From positions 49,520-113,519 of the forward strand of contig NZ_NFID01000012.1 in the NCBI RefSeq assembly GCF_002161595.1: DNA of 64,000 nucleotides. The letters are read 5' to 3'. Positions within the stretch are counted from its first letter, which is position 1. Each line of letters opens with the position of its first letter. The notes beneath the pieces are model-generated. The model saw only the letters and a program-made list of their open reading frames with translations. It was not told the origin of the DNA and ran no database searches. Source of the DNA: Gemmiger sp. An50. Lineage in GTDB: Bacteria > Bacillota > Clostridia > Oscillospirales > Ruminococcaceae. Made by a program: the position numbers and the translations under genes. This document shows, piece after piece, positions 7,576-14,767 of this stretch.

Positions 7576-8616
7576 TTAGCCCTCCAGGCAGACCGCCGCG
7601 GCCTGCTGCTCGGTCACATAGCCGATGCGCGCGGCTTCCACGCCCGCGGCCAGCAGCCGTTCCAGGCACTCCTCGGCGCACTCTTTGGGCACTGCCGCCA
7701 GCAGGCCGCCGCTGGTCTGGGGATCGTAGAACAGATCCTCCAGCGCCTGCTCCACCCGGCCGTTCACCTGCACGCCCGCCTGGGCGTATTCCCGGTTGCG
7801 GTAAGCACCGGCCGGGATGAAGCCCATCCGGGCCAGCTCCAGCGCCTCCGGGTGGAAGGGCACGGCATGGGCCTGGATGTGCAGGGTGCAGCCGCTGCCC
7901 TGGGCCATCTCGAAGCTGTGGCCCAGCAGGGCGAAGCCGGTCACGTCGGTGCAGCTGTGCACCGGGTAGTTCACCAGCACGTCCCGGGCGGCCTTGTTCA
8001 GGGTGGCCATCTGCCGGTAGATGCGCTCCAGCACCGGCGCTTCCACCAGGTCCGCCTTGGCGGCGGTGGTGATGACCCCCACGCCCAGCGGCTTTGTGAG
8101 CAGCAGCACGTCGCCGGGTCTGGCCCCGCTGTTGGTGAGCACCTTATCCGGGTGGACAAAGCCCGCCACCGCCAGCCCGTAGATGGGCTCGGCCCCGTGG
8201 ATGGTATGCCCGCCGGTGATGATGGCCCCCGCCTCGTAGGCCTTGGCATAGCCGCCCCGCAGAATCTCATGCACCGTGTGCTTGTCCATGGATTCGGGCA
8301 GGCACATGATGTTCAGCGCGGTGCGGGGCTCGCCGCCCATGGCGTACACGTCGCTCAGGGCATTGGCCGCCGCGATCTGGCCGAAAAGATAGGGGTCGTC
8401 CACGATGGGCGGGAAAAAGTCGGTGGTCTGCACCAGGGCCACCTCGTCGGTGATTACATACACGCTGGCGTCGTCGCTCTTGTCGTAGCCCACGATGAGC
8501 CGGGGGTCGTAATGGGTCTCGAAGCCCTCCAGCATGCGGGCCAGCGTGCCCGCGCCCACCTTGGCCCCGCAGCCCGCGCAGCTGGCCAGCTTTGTCAGCT
8601 TTACCTCGGTTTCCAT
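7576..8616 (-). CDS. selD: Selenide, water dikinase (selenophosphate synthetase)
   Basis: A 346-residue protein that makes selenophosphate from selenide and ATP. The N-terminal active-site loop reads SCAGCGAKVG. It keeps the catalytic Cys (Cys16, not selenocysteine) and Lys19, while the second Cys of the usual GCGCK motif is Ala. Typical SelD segments follow: DDASVY, TTDFFPPIVDDPYLFGQIAA, ANALSDVYAMGG, ITGGHTI, TDVTGFALLGH and DPQTSGGLL. The ATG follows GAAGGAGGAGCC. It is the last gene of the yedE-yedF-DUF3343-selD operon. No selA or selB is seen here, so the selenophosphate may feed a molybdenum hydroxylase cofactor. Confidence 0.95.
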   Translation of the reverse strand: METEVKLTKLASCAGCGAKVGAGTLARMLEGFETHYDPRLIVGYDKSDDASVYVITDEVALVQTTDFFPPIVDDPYLFGQIAAANALSDVYAMGGEPRTALNIMCLPESMDKHTVHEILRGGYAKAYEAGAIITGGHTIHGAEPIYGLAVAGFVHPDKVLTNSGARPGDVLLLTKPLGVGVITTAAKADLVEAPVLERIYRQMATLNKAARDVLVNYPVHSCTDVTGFALLGHSFEMAQGSGCTLHIQAHAVPFHPEALELARMGFIPAGAYRNREYAQAGVQVNGRVEQALEDLFYDPQTSGGLLAAVPKECAEECLERLLAAGVEAARIGYVTEQQAAAVCLEG

Positions 8617-8630
8617 CAATGGCTCCTCCT

Positions 8631-8876
8631 TCAGCTGCCCTCGGCCCGGTAGACCGGGCGGTATCCCTCGCCGGTCACCTCCACCACCTGCTCCACCTCG
8701 GCGAGGTATTCTCCGCCGGGGCAAGGGTCGCTGCCCCCGTATTCCGCGCAGGTACCGCAGCTGCTGCTCAGCGCCCGGGGCACCGGCATCACCTTCACCG
8801 GAATGCCTTCTTGCTGGCACAGCTTTTTGAAGCGGATGGCCCCGAAATGGGAATAAAAGGTTGCAATGTAGCTCAT
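8631..8876 (-). CDS. DUF3343 putative Se/S carrier
   Basis: An 81-residue protein of the DUF3343 family. It begins YIATFYSHFGAIRFKKLCQQ, has a PVPRALSSSCGTC segment with paired cysteines suited to chalcogen binding, and contains another Cys in GSDPCPGG. Members are often linked to yedF and selD and are thought to carry selenium or sulfur as a persulfide-type species. Its ATG overlaps the yedF stop by four bases (ATGA), and selD starts 14 bases downstream, so translation is probably coupled. Confidence 0.85.
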   Translation of the reverse strand: MSYIATFYSHFGAIRFKKLCQQEGIPVKVMPVPRALSSSCGTCAEYGGSDPCPGGEYLAEVEQVVEVTGEGYRPVYRAEGS

Positions 8877-9082
8877 GCCTTGGTCAGGGTCAGGGTATAT
8901 TCGCCGCCCGTTTCCTCCACCTGGACCGCGTAGCCCTGATGCTGAGCGTAACGGGTCACGTTTTCCTTGCTGGCCAGATTGTCCACCAGCACCTGATACT
9001 TGGCCTGCTTGTCCATCATGGCCTTGCGGGTCATGACCACCGGCTCCGGGCAGGAAAGCCCTCTTGCGTCCACGATAACCAT
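8873..9082 (-). CDS. yedF: TusA/SirA-family sulfur-selenium carrier YedF
   Basis: A 69-residue protein with the TusA-fold signature VDARGLSCPEPVVMTRKAM, where the Cys of CPEP (Cys11) is the expected chalcogen carrier. E. coli YedF-like proteins work with YedE and are associated with selenium metabolism. The ATG follows AAGGAGG. It lies between the membrane protein gene yedE and the DUF3343 gene. Confidence 0.9.
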   Translation of the reverse strand: MVIVDARGLSCPEPVVMTRKAMMDKQAKYQVLVDNLASKENVTRYAQHQGYAVQVEETGGEYTLTLTKA

Positions 9083-9096
9083 AGTTGTTTTCCTCC

Positions 9097-10182
9097 TTAT
9101 GCGTTCTTGCGGAAGGTGTTCACACAGGCGATGACCGCCACCACCGCGATGCCGATGATCACAGCCACCTGACCGGCAGGGGTGCTGCCGGTGCCGCTGG
9201 AGGCCAGACCGAAGTTGTGGGCAAAGGCAGCGCCCGCGACAAGGCCCAGAACGGCCACCGCGCTGTCGGAATTGCCCTCGCCCGCCAGCACCAGCTGACG
9301 CAGGGGGCAGCCGCCCAGCAGCACGCAGCCAAAGCCCGCCAGCAGCATGCCCAAAAAGTTCCAAAGGCCGTCGGTGTGGGCCACGGGCTGGCCCTCAAAG
9401 CCCAGGGTGAAGTAGGCCTGACCGGTGACCGCGCTCAGGATCAGGTTACAGACCAGAGCGCTGGCGAAGATGGCCACAAAGCCCAGCAGCAGCTTGCTCT
9501 CCCGGAAGAGGGCCATGTCACGGATGCCGCCCACCATGCACAGGCGGGTGCGCTGGGCCAGAGCGCCCACCACAAGACCCGCAATCAGGCTGATCAGGAT
9601 AGGCGCATGCAGCGCGCCGGGGCCTGCGCCCGCCTCGGAGAAGAAGATGAAGGCGGGAGCCGCCACCAGCAGCACCAGCATGACCACCTGCACCGCCGGG
9701 AAGGCCGCGCCCTCCAGCACCGGCTGCTTGAAGGTCCGGCCCAGGGAGTAGCCACGGTTCAGGAACACAACGCCCACCAGGATGCCCGCCACAAAACCGG
9801 CCAGGCCCAGCAGCGCGTTCAGATCGCCGCCCGCCAGACGCAGAATCATGCGGAAGGGGCAGCCCAAAAACATCAGGCAGCCGATCATCACAAAGAAGCC
9901 CAGCACGAAGCGGGTCAGCGGGGCGCTGCCGCCCCGGGCGGAAAATTCCTTCTTGGCCAGCGCCATGGCAAAGCTGCCCAGCACCAGGCCGATGATCTCG
10001 GGCCGGATGTACTGCACCGCGCCCGCCCGATGCAGGCCCAGCGCGCCCGCGGTGTCACGCAGGAAACAGGCAATGCAGAAGCCCATGTTCACCGGGTTGC
10101 CGAAAAATACCAGCGCCGCCGCAATGACGCCGATGATCAGCCCCGCGATCACGATTGTGATCTTTTCCTTTTTCAAGTCCAT
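9097..10182 (-). CDS. yedE: YedE-type putative selenium/thiosulfate transporter
   Basis: A 361-residue, multi-pass membrane protein of the YeeE/YedE family. About nine hydrophobic segments are seen. Conserved cysteine loops are present: GFCIACFLRDTAG near the N-terminus, GCLMFLGCPFRMILR in the middle, RLCMVGGIRD, and GCVLLGGCPLRQLVLAGEG near the C-terminus. These Cys-containing pores are thought to pass thiosulfate or selenium species. The ATG at 10182 was chosen for GAGGGATC upstream. First gene of the selenium operon; its mRNA leader would carry hairpin element copy 2. Confidence 0.9.
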   Translation of the reverse strand: MDLKKEKITIVIAGLIIGVIAAALVFFGNPVNMGFCIACFLRDTAGALGLHRAGAVQYIRPEIIGLVLGSFAMALAKKEFSARGGSAPLTRFVLGFFVMIGCLMFLGCPFRMILRLAGGDLNALLGLAGFVAGILVGVVFLNRGYSLGRTFKQPVLEGAAFPAVQVVMLVLLVAAPAFIFFSEAGAGPGALHAPILISLIAGLVVGALAQRTRLCMVGGIRDMALFRESKLLLGFVAIFASALVCNLILSAVTGQAYFTLGFEGQPVAHTDGLWNFLGMLLAGFGCVLLGGCPLRQLVLAGEGNSDSAVAVLGLVAGAAFAHNFGLASSGTGSTPAGQVAVIIGIAVVAVIACVNTFRKNA

Positions 10183-10214
10183 ACCAAACGATCCCTCACT
10201 TTTTGTATTTTTGG

Positions 10215-10385
10215 GGCAACACCGCACAATTCACGCCTAACGGCTCAGGCGGCGTATCACGCCCAAAATTTCCGTGATATTTTCCAAAAATGCGCGCCAA
10301 TCCACCAAGGATTGGCTGTGCTTTTTGGTTCATCTCATGAAAATTTTCCGGCGCGCTCCACCACCTGGAATTATGCGGTGCTGCC
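10215..10385 (+). mobile_element. Hairpin MITE-like element, copy 2 (171 bp)
   Basis: Same terminal repeats as copy 1 (GGCAACACCGCACAATTC against GAATTATGCGGTGCTGCC) and the same pairing arms. The central stem is AATCC/GGATT around an ACCAA loop. It lies between the yedE promoter (10406-10435) and the yedE start codon, so it would be transcribed as part of the 5' leader, in antisense relative to copies 3 and 4. Confidence 0.85.
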
Positions 10386-10405
10386 CTGGGGTTCTCCTGT
10401 TTCCA

Positions 10406-10435
10406 ATTATAAAGAGTACTACTTTTATTTTCCAA
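10406..10435 (-). promoter_or_regulatory. Probable promoter of the yedE-yedF-DUF3343-selD operon
   Basis: On the - strand TTGGAA and TATAAT are separated by 18 bases. Transcription would start near 10400 and run through the hairpin element before reaching yedE. Confidence 0.55.
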
Positions 10436-10438
10436 TAG

Positions 10439-10463
10439 AATCTATTAATCTTGTTAATAGATT
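10439..10463. promoter_or_regulatory. Candidate LysR operator: perfect 10-bp palindrome
   Basis: AATCTATTAA and TTAATAGATT flank a 5-base TCTTG spacer. The core fits the LysR-type T-N11-A pattern (TTAA-N5-TTAA). It lies between the two divergent promoters, centred about 70 bases upstream of the predicted desulfurase transcription start, the usual place for a LysR recognition site. The next-door LysR gene is the obvious binder; this is inference. Confidence 0.55.
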
Positions 10464-10486
10464 TATCCGCTTTTAAAATAAATCAA

Positions 10487-10515
10487 TTGTAGAGCGGCCC
10501 CGCCTGTGGTATGCT
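10487..10515 (+). promoter_or_regulatory. Probable promoter of the desulfurase-lysR operon
   Basis: TTGTAG and TATGCT lie 17 bases apart, about 40 bases before the start codon at 10556. The weak -10 fits a gene that needs an activator. Confidence 0.55.
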
Positions 10516-10555
10516 GGAAGCAAACCACAGATGGAATGAAATGGAGGATGCGACC

Positions 10556-11719
10556 ATGCCGCGCATTTATCTGGACAATGCCGCCACCAGCTTTCCCAAG
10601 CCGCCCCAGGTGGCCGGGGCGGTGTTCGAGTTCATGACCCAAGGGGGGTGCAACATCAACCGGGGTGGCTACCAGACCGCCTACGACACCGAGGAGCAGG
10701 TGTTCGACACCCGCCAGCTGCTGTGCGACTTATTCGACGGGCCGGACTGCAAAAACGTGATCTTCACCAAAAACGTGACCGAAAGCCTGAATCTGCTCAT
10801 CAAGGGCTTTCTGCACCCGGGGGACCATGTGCTGGTCTCGGCCATAGAGCACAATGCGGTGATGCGCCCGCTGATGCAGATGACCGGCCACGGAGTGGAA
10901 TTTTCCCGCATTCCCTGCCGCGCGGACGGCTCGCTCTGCATCGAGCAGATGGAGGGGATGATCCGCCCCAACACCCGGGCGGTGATCCTGACCCACGCCA
11001 GCAACGTGTGCGGCACCGTGATGCCGATCCGGCAGGTGGGCGAAATCTGCCGCCGCCGGGGCCTGCGCTTTTTTGTGGACGCTGCCCAGACCGCCGGGGT
11101 GCTGCCCATTTCCATGACTGGGGACTTCATCGACGCGGTGGCCTTCACCGGCCACAAGGGGCTGCTGGGGCCCCAGGGCACCGGAGGGCTGGTGCTGGCC
11201 GAGGGGCTGGAAGCCGAGCTGGACCCGCTGCTCAGCGGCGGCACCGGCAGCCTGAGCCACACCGAGGAAATCCCCGCCTTTCTGCCGGACCGGTTCGAGC
11301 CGGGTACCCTGAATCTGCCGGGCATTCTGGGCCTGCGGCAGGGGCTTTTGTGGCTGGGTGAGCAGCCGGAAGGCGCGATACTGGCCCACGAGCTGGCCCT
11401 CACCGGCCGATTTCTGGCCGGGCTTGCCCCGCTGGAAGCCCAGGGCCTTGTGCGGCTGGCGGGCAAGCGGAATCTGGAGGGCCGCACCGGCGTGGTGGCC
11501 ATCCAGACGCCGGGCCGGGAGATGGCCCAGGTAGCCTACCGGCTGGACAGCGAGTTCGGCATCCAGACCCGGGTGGGGCTGCACTGCGCCCCCTCGGCCC
11601 ACAAGAGCCTGGGCACCTGGCCCGAGGGTGCTATCCGCTTCTCCTTCGGGGCCTTCAGCACCGAGGCGGACGTGGACGCAGCCCTGGCTGCGCTGGAGGT
11701 GATTCTGCATGGAGCTTAA
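10556..11719 (+). CDS. Cysteine-desulfurase-family aminotransferase of the selenium module (EF2568 type)
   Basis: A 387-residue PLP-dependent class V aminotransferase: IYLDNAATSFPKPP at the start, SAIEHNAVMRPL, HASNVCGTVMPI, FVDAAQTAGVLPI, and the PLP lysine in AFTGHKGLLGPQGTGG. GLHCAPSAHKSLG carries the C-terminal Cys that normally takes the persulfide. This matches the TIGR01977 group, found next to selD in selenium-dependent molybdenum hydroxylase clusters, rather than housekeeping IscS. It would release sulfur or selenium from cysteine or selenocysteine for the carrier proteins opposite. The start follows ATGGAGGATGCGACC. The 3' end overlaps lysR by 11 bases. Confidence 0.88.
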   Translation: MPRIYLDNAATSFPKPPQVAGAVFEFMTQGGCNINRGGYQTAYDTEEQVFDTRQLLCDLFDGPDCKNVIFTKNVTESLNLLIKGFLHPGDHVLVSAIEHNAVMRPLMQMTGHGVEFSRIPCRADGSLCIEQMEGMIRPNTRAVILTHASNVCGTVMPIRQVGEICRRRGLRFFVDAAQTAGVLPISMTGDFIDAVAFTGHKGLLGPQGTGGLVLAEGLEAELDPLLSGGTGSLSHTEEIPAFLPDRFEPGTLNLPGILGLRQGLLWLGEQPEGAILAHELALTGRFLAGLAPLEAQGLVRLAGKRNLEGRTGVVAIQTPGREMAQVAYRLDSEFGIQTRVGLHCAPSAHKSLGTWPEGAIRFSFGAFSTEADVDAALAALEVILHGA

Positions 11720-12614
11720 GCAGCTGCGCTCCTTTGCGGCGGTGGTGCGCTACGGCAGCTTCACCCGGGCGGCGGAAAACACCTATCTTTCCCAGCCCAC
11801 CATCAGCACCCACATCCGGGCGCTGGAGGAGGAGCTGAACACCCAGCTCCTTTTACGGGACACCAAAAATTTGCAGGTCACGCCCCGGGGGCAGGAGCTG
11901 TATGAATGCGCCTGCCGGATGCTGGAATTGCAGGACAACCTGTTGCAGCGCTGGCGGCAAAGCGACCAGCACATCATCCAGCTGGGGGCCTCCACCATTC
12001 CCTCGGCCTATATTCTGCCGGAGGTGCTGCCCCGCTACGGCAAGGAGAACCCGGGCAGCTACTTCGTGGTGCATCAAAGCGACAGCCGCCAGGTCATCGA
12101 GGAGGTGGCGGGCGGTTTGTTCGACGTGGGCATGAGCGGCATGCCCTGTCAGGAGGAATCCATCCGCTGCGAACCTTTCTTCCGGGACCGGATGGTGCTC
12201 ATCACTCCGGTGAGCCGCCGGTTTCTGGCGATGCAAAGCCAGGGCGAGCAGGCGCTGGCCGAGCTGCTGCGCGAGCCCATCATCCTGCGGGAGCCGGGCA
12301 GCGGCAGCCAGAAAAGCGCCGACCGGTTTCTGGCCCAGATGGGCCTGCGGGAAACCGAGCTGCGGGTCACCGCCCGGGTGAACGACCAGGAATCCATCAA
12401 GAATCTGGTATCCGGCGGACTGGGGGTATCCATCGTGTCGGAAAAGGCGGTGCGGGATTTTGTGGCAGAAAAACGGCTGCTGGCCTTTCCGCTGCCGCCG
12501 GGCAGCGCCGAGCGGGACCTGTACCTGCTGCTGCCTCGCCACGCCAGCGCCGACAGCCTGCGCTTTTGCAGCTTCGTGCGCCAGTTTTACGGCGCCTCGC
12601 AGCCTGCGGAATGA
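11709..12614 (+). CDS. LysR-family regulator, probably of selenium metabolism
   Basis: A 301-residue protein. The N-terminal winged helix-turn-helix is clear (MELKQLRSFAAVVRYGSFTR, then SQPTISTHIRALEEEL and VTPRGQELYE). A periplasmic-binding-protein-like effector domain follows at about residues 90-295 (LGASTIPSAYILPEVLPRY, then NLVSGGLGVSIVSEKAV). Its coding region overlaps the desulfurase gene. Position and a short insert-free effector domain fit the LysR subgroup that accompanies yedE, yedF and selD. The effector is unknown. It probably binds the palindrome at 10439. Confidence 0.88.
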   Translation: MELKQLRSFAAVVRYGSFTRAAENTYLSQPTISTHIRALEEELNTQLLLRDTKNLQVTPRGQELYECACRMLELQDNLLQRWRQSDQHIIQLGASTIPSAYILPEVLPRYGKENPGSYFVVHQSDSRQVIEEVAGGLFDVGMSGMPCQEESIRCEPFFRDRMVLITPVSRRFLAMQSQGEQALAELLREPIILREPGSGSQKSADRFLAQMGLRETELRVTARVNDQESIKNLVSGGLGVSIVSEKAVRDFVAEKRLLAFPLPPGSAERDLYLLLPRHASADSLRFCSFVRQFYGASQPAE

Positions 12615-12623
12615 CGCAAAGAA

Positions 12624-12673
12624 AAACCGCCCGCCGTGCGCTTTTGTTTCGCACGGCGGGCGGTTTGTTTTTT
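12624..12673. terminator. Bidirectional terminator between lysR and rodA
   Basis: AAACCGCCCGCCGTGCG pairs with CGCACGGCGGGCGGTTT around a nine-base loop. A T-rich tract follows on the + strand and an A-rich left flank serves the - strand. Confidence 0.88.
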
Positions 12674-12685
12674 GATTGGCCCGGC

Positions 12686-13873
12686 TCAGTCGCTGAACAG
12701 GCGTTTTTTGTTGTGCATGTAGACGCTGGTGACCAGGCCCACGCACAGATACATCATCAGCGCGCTGCTGCCGCCTGCCGAGAAGAAGGGCAGCGTGACG
12801 CCGATGACCGGCAGCAGCATAGTGTTCATGCCCAGATTAATGATAATCTGCCAGGCCATGGTGGCGAACACACCCACGCAGATGTAGGTGCCGATGTGGT
12901 CCTCGCTGCGCAGGCCGGTGGTGAGGGTGCGGATGGCGATGCCGAACAGCAGCGCCAGCACCACCGCACAGCCCACAAAGCCCACGCACTGGGCCAGATA
13001 GCTGAAGATGAAGTCGTCCTGGGCGTTGATCACATAGGAGTGATCGTCGTGGAAAAAGCCGTTGCCGAAGATCTGGCCCGAGCCGATGGACACCCGGCCG
13101 CCCTTCTGCTGCTGCATGATATCCCGGTACTTGGGATCGTCCGGGTAAAACAGGGCCATGATCCGGTCCACCTGGTAGCCCTTGAGTTTATCCGGGAAGA
13201 AGTTCAGCACCGCCGCAAGGCCCGCCGAACCCAGCGCGATGGCGCTGAGGATATATTTCCAGGAAAGCCCCGCCGCAAACAGCATCATGCAGCCGATGGT
13301 GGCGAACACGATACCGGTGCCATCGTCGCCCTGGATGTGGATGATGCCCACCGGCACCAGAATATGCAGCAGCAGCTTGGCCAGCACCTTGGGCTCGTTG
13401 ATGTGCTCCCGCACATTGTCCAGATGCATGGCGAAGGTGAGGATGAAACTGATCTTTGCCATCTCGGTGGGCTGCAGGCTCAGTGGCCCCAGCACAATCC
13501 AGCTGTAGTTATCGGTGGTGCCCGGGTTTTTGCCCAGGGTGACCGGCCCGATGGTCAGGTGGGTCAGAGTGAGCAGCACCAGGCCCCAGGTGATGGACAC
13601 ATGCACCGGCCAGATCCTGGCCAGGCCCCGGTAGTCGATGCAGGAAAGCACCACCGCGCAGCCCAGTCCCAGCAGGCTGGCCACCGCCTGAATCAGCACG
13701 TCCCGATAGTTGCCCAGACCGGTGATCTTGCCGGTGAAGGAATCCACGGCAAAACCGCCGTTGTCCATGCCGATGCTGATGAGGGTGACCACGCTGAGGG
13801 CAGAACAGCACACGCACATCAGCAGATAAAACCAGTCGGTGGCTTTTACATATTGACGAATGAACTTGAACAT
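12686..13873 (-). CDS. rodA: SEDS-family peptidoglycan polymerase RodA
   Basis: A 395-residue protein with about ten transmembrane helices. SEDS landmarks are present: SLQPTEMAKISFIL, QGDDGTGIVFATIG, IGSGQIFGNGFF and the C-terminal PVIGVTLPFFSAGGSS. SEDS proteins polymerise lipid II into glycan strands with a partner class B penicillin-binding protein; the RodA branch serves elongation. It could also be FtsW or SpoVE, but it stands alone with no division genes. It has its own strong promoter and a GC-rich leader hairpin. Confidence 0.85.
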   Translation of the reverse strand: MFKFIRQYVKATDWFYLLMCVCCSALSVVTLISIGMDNGGFAVDSFTGKITGLGNYRDVLIQAVASLLGLGCAVVLSCIDYRGLARIWPVHVSITWGLVLLTLTHLTIGPVTLGKNPGTTDNYSWIVLGPLSLQPTEMAKISFILTFAMHLDNVREHINEPKVLAKLLLHILVPVGIIHIQGDDGTGIVFATIGCMMLFAAGLSWKYILSAIALGSAGLAAVLNFFPDKLKGYQVDRIMALFYPDDPKYRDIMQQQKGGRVSIGSGQIFGNGFFHDDHSYVINAQDDFIFSYLAQCVGFVGCAVVLALLFGIAIRTLTTGLRSEDHIGTYICVGVFATMAWQIIINLGMNTMLLPVIGVTLPFFSAGGSSALMMYLCVGLVTSVYMHNKKRLFSD

Positions 13874-13959
13874 TCCACGGCTCCTTTTGTGTTTGCCTTA
13901 CCGCCCCAAAGCGGGGCGGGCCCTCGGCCCTTGGCGGCCGGGGCAGGGTGTCGCTTTTT

Positions 13960-13988
13960 ATTATAGCCCAGTTGGGGGCGGCTGACAA
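13960..13988 (-). promoter_or_regulatory. Sigma-A promoter of rodA
   Basis: TTGTCA-N17-TATAAT on the - strand, close to consensus, with an 80-base leader before the rodA ATG. Confidence 0.8.
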
Positions 13989-14009
13989 TCATTTCCCCGC
14001 CGCTTTGTG

Positions 14010-14038
14010 TTGAACTTTGGGGGCTGATTGAGTATACT
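14010..14038 (+). promoter_or_regulatory. Sigma-A promoter of the tsaE operon
   Basis: TTGAAC-N17-TATACT. The predicted start of transcription (about 14045) is almost exactly the first base of hairpin element copy 3. Confidence 0.7.
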
Positions 14039-14046
14039 TATTACAA

Positions 14047-14218
14047 GGCAGCACTGCACAATTCACGCCTGCCGGCTCAGGCGGTGTGTCACGCCAAAAT
14101 TTCTCGTGATATTTTCCAAAAATGCTCGCCAATCCACCAAGGATTGGCTGCGCTTTTTGGTTCATATCGCAAAAAATTTTCCGGCGTGCTCCACCACCTG
14201 GAATTATGCGGTGTTGCC
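14047..14218 (+). mobile_element. Hairpin MITE-like element, copy 3 (172 bp)
   Basis: Starts GGCAGCACTGCACAATTC and ends GAATTATGCGGTGTTGCC, same arms and ACCAA loop as copy 2. It fills the 5' leader of the tsaE operon, starting about 8 bases after the -10 box. TACTTAT just left of the copy and ATAAGTA just right of it extend the inverted repeat. Confidence 0.85.
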
Positions 14219-14341
14219 ATAAGTATGCGTGTTCTTCGTGTTTCTTTTATGAAAACGAGGCTGCATCCCGTTTTATTTCACGGCCGCGGCGTTCTTTTTT
14301 CGCTGCGGCCGGTATCCCATCGTTTAAGGAGCATTTGTTTC

Positions 14342-14767
14342 ATGGCCATTTTCAACACCGCCAGCCGCGCCGAGACCGTGGCTCTGGGCGAGCGGCTGGC
14401 CGGCCGCCTTGCCCCCGGCAGCCTGGTGTGCTTCACCGGCGGGCTGGGCGCGGGCAAGACCGCCTTCACCGAGGGGCTTGCCAAGGGCCTTGGCTGCACC
14501 GACCCGGTAAGCAGCCCCACCTTTGCCATCGTGAACTACTACCGGGGACCCCGGCCGCTGGCCCACTTCGATCTGTACCGCATCTCCACCGAGGAGGACC
14601 TGAACGCCGCCGGGTTCTACGATTATCTGGACCAGGGCGCGGTGGTGGCCGCTGAGTGGAGCGAGAACTTCGCCGCGCTGCTGGCGCTGGAGCACCCGGT
14701 CACGGTGGACATCCAGGTCACCGGGCCGGAGAGCCGGTGCATCACCATCGAGGGGGTGAGCCTGTGA
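14342..14767 (+). CDS. tsaE: tRNA t6A biosynthesis ATPase TsaE
   Basis: A 141-residue protein with the Walker A motif GGLGAGKT at residues 33-40, VSSPTFAIVNYYRG, HFDLYRI and VVAAEWSE, all typical of TsaE. It powers the TsaB-TsaD complex that adds threonylcarbamoyl to adenosine 37 of ANN-decoding tRNAs, in the cytoplasm. An AAGGAG site lies 11 bases before the ATG. Its stop overlaps the GTG of tsaB (GTGA), so the two are translated together. Confidence 0.95.
   Translation: MAIFNTASRAETVALGERLAGRLAPGSLVCFTGGLGAGKTAFTEGLAKGLGCTDPVSSPTFAIVNYYRGPRPLAHFDLYRISTEEDLNAAGFYDYLDQGAVVAAEWSENFAALLALEHPVTVDIQVTGPESRCITIEGVSL

Noticed and set aside
10556..11719. Housekeeping IscS or SufS identity for the desulfurase-like gene
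   Set aside because: It overlaps the LysR gene, stands opposite yedE-yedF-selD, has no iscU or sufU nearby, and its motifs fit the EF2568-type group better.
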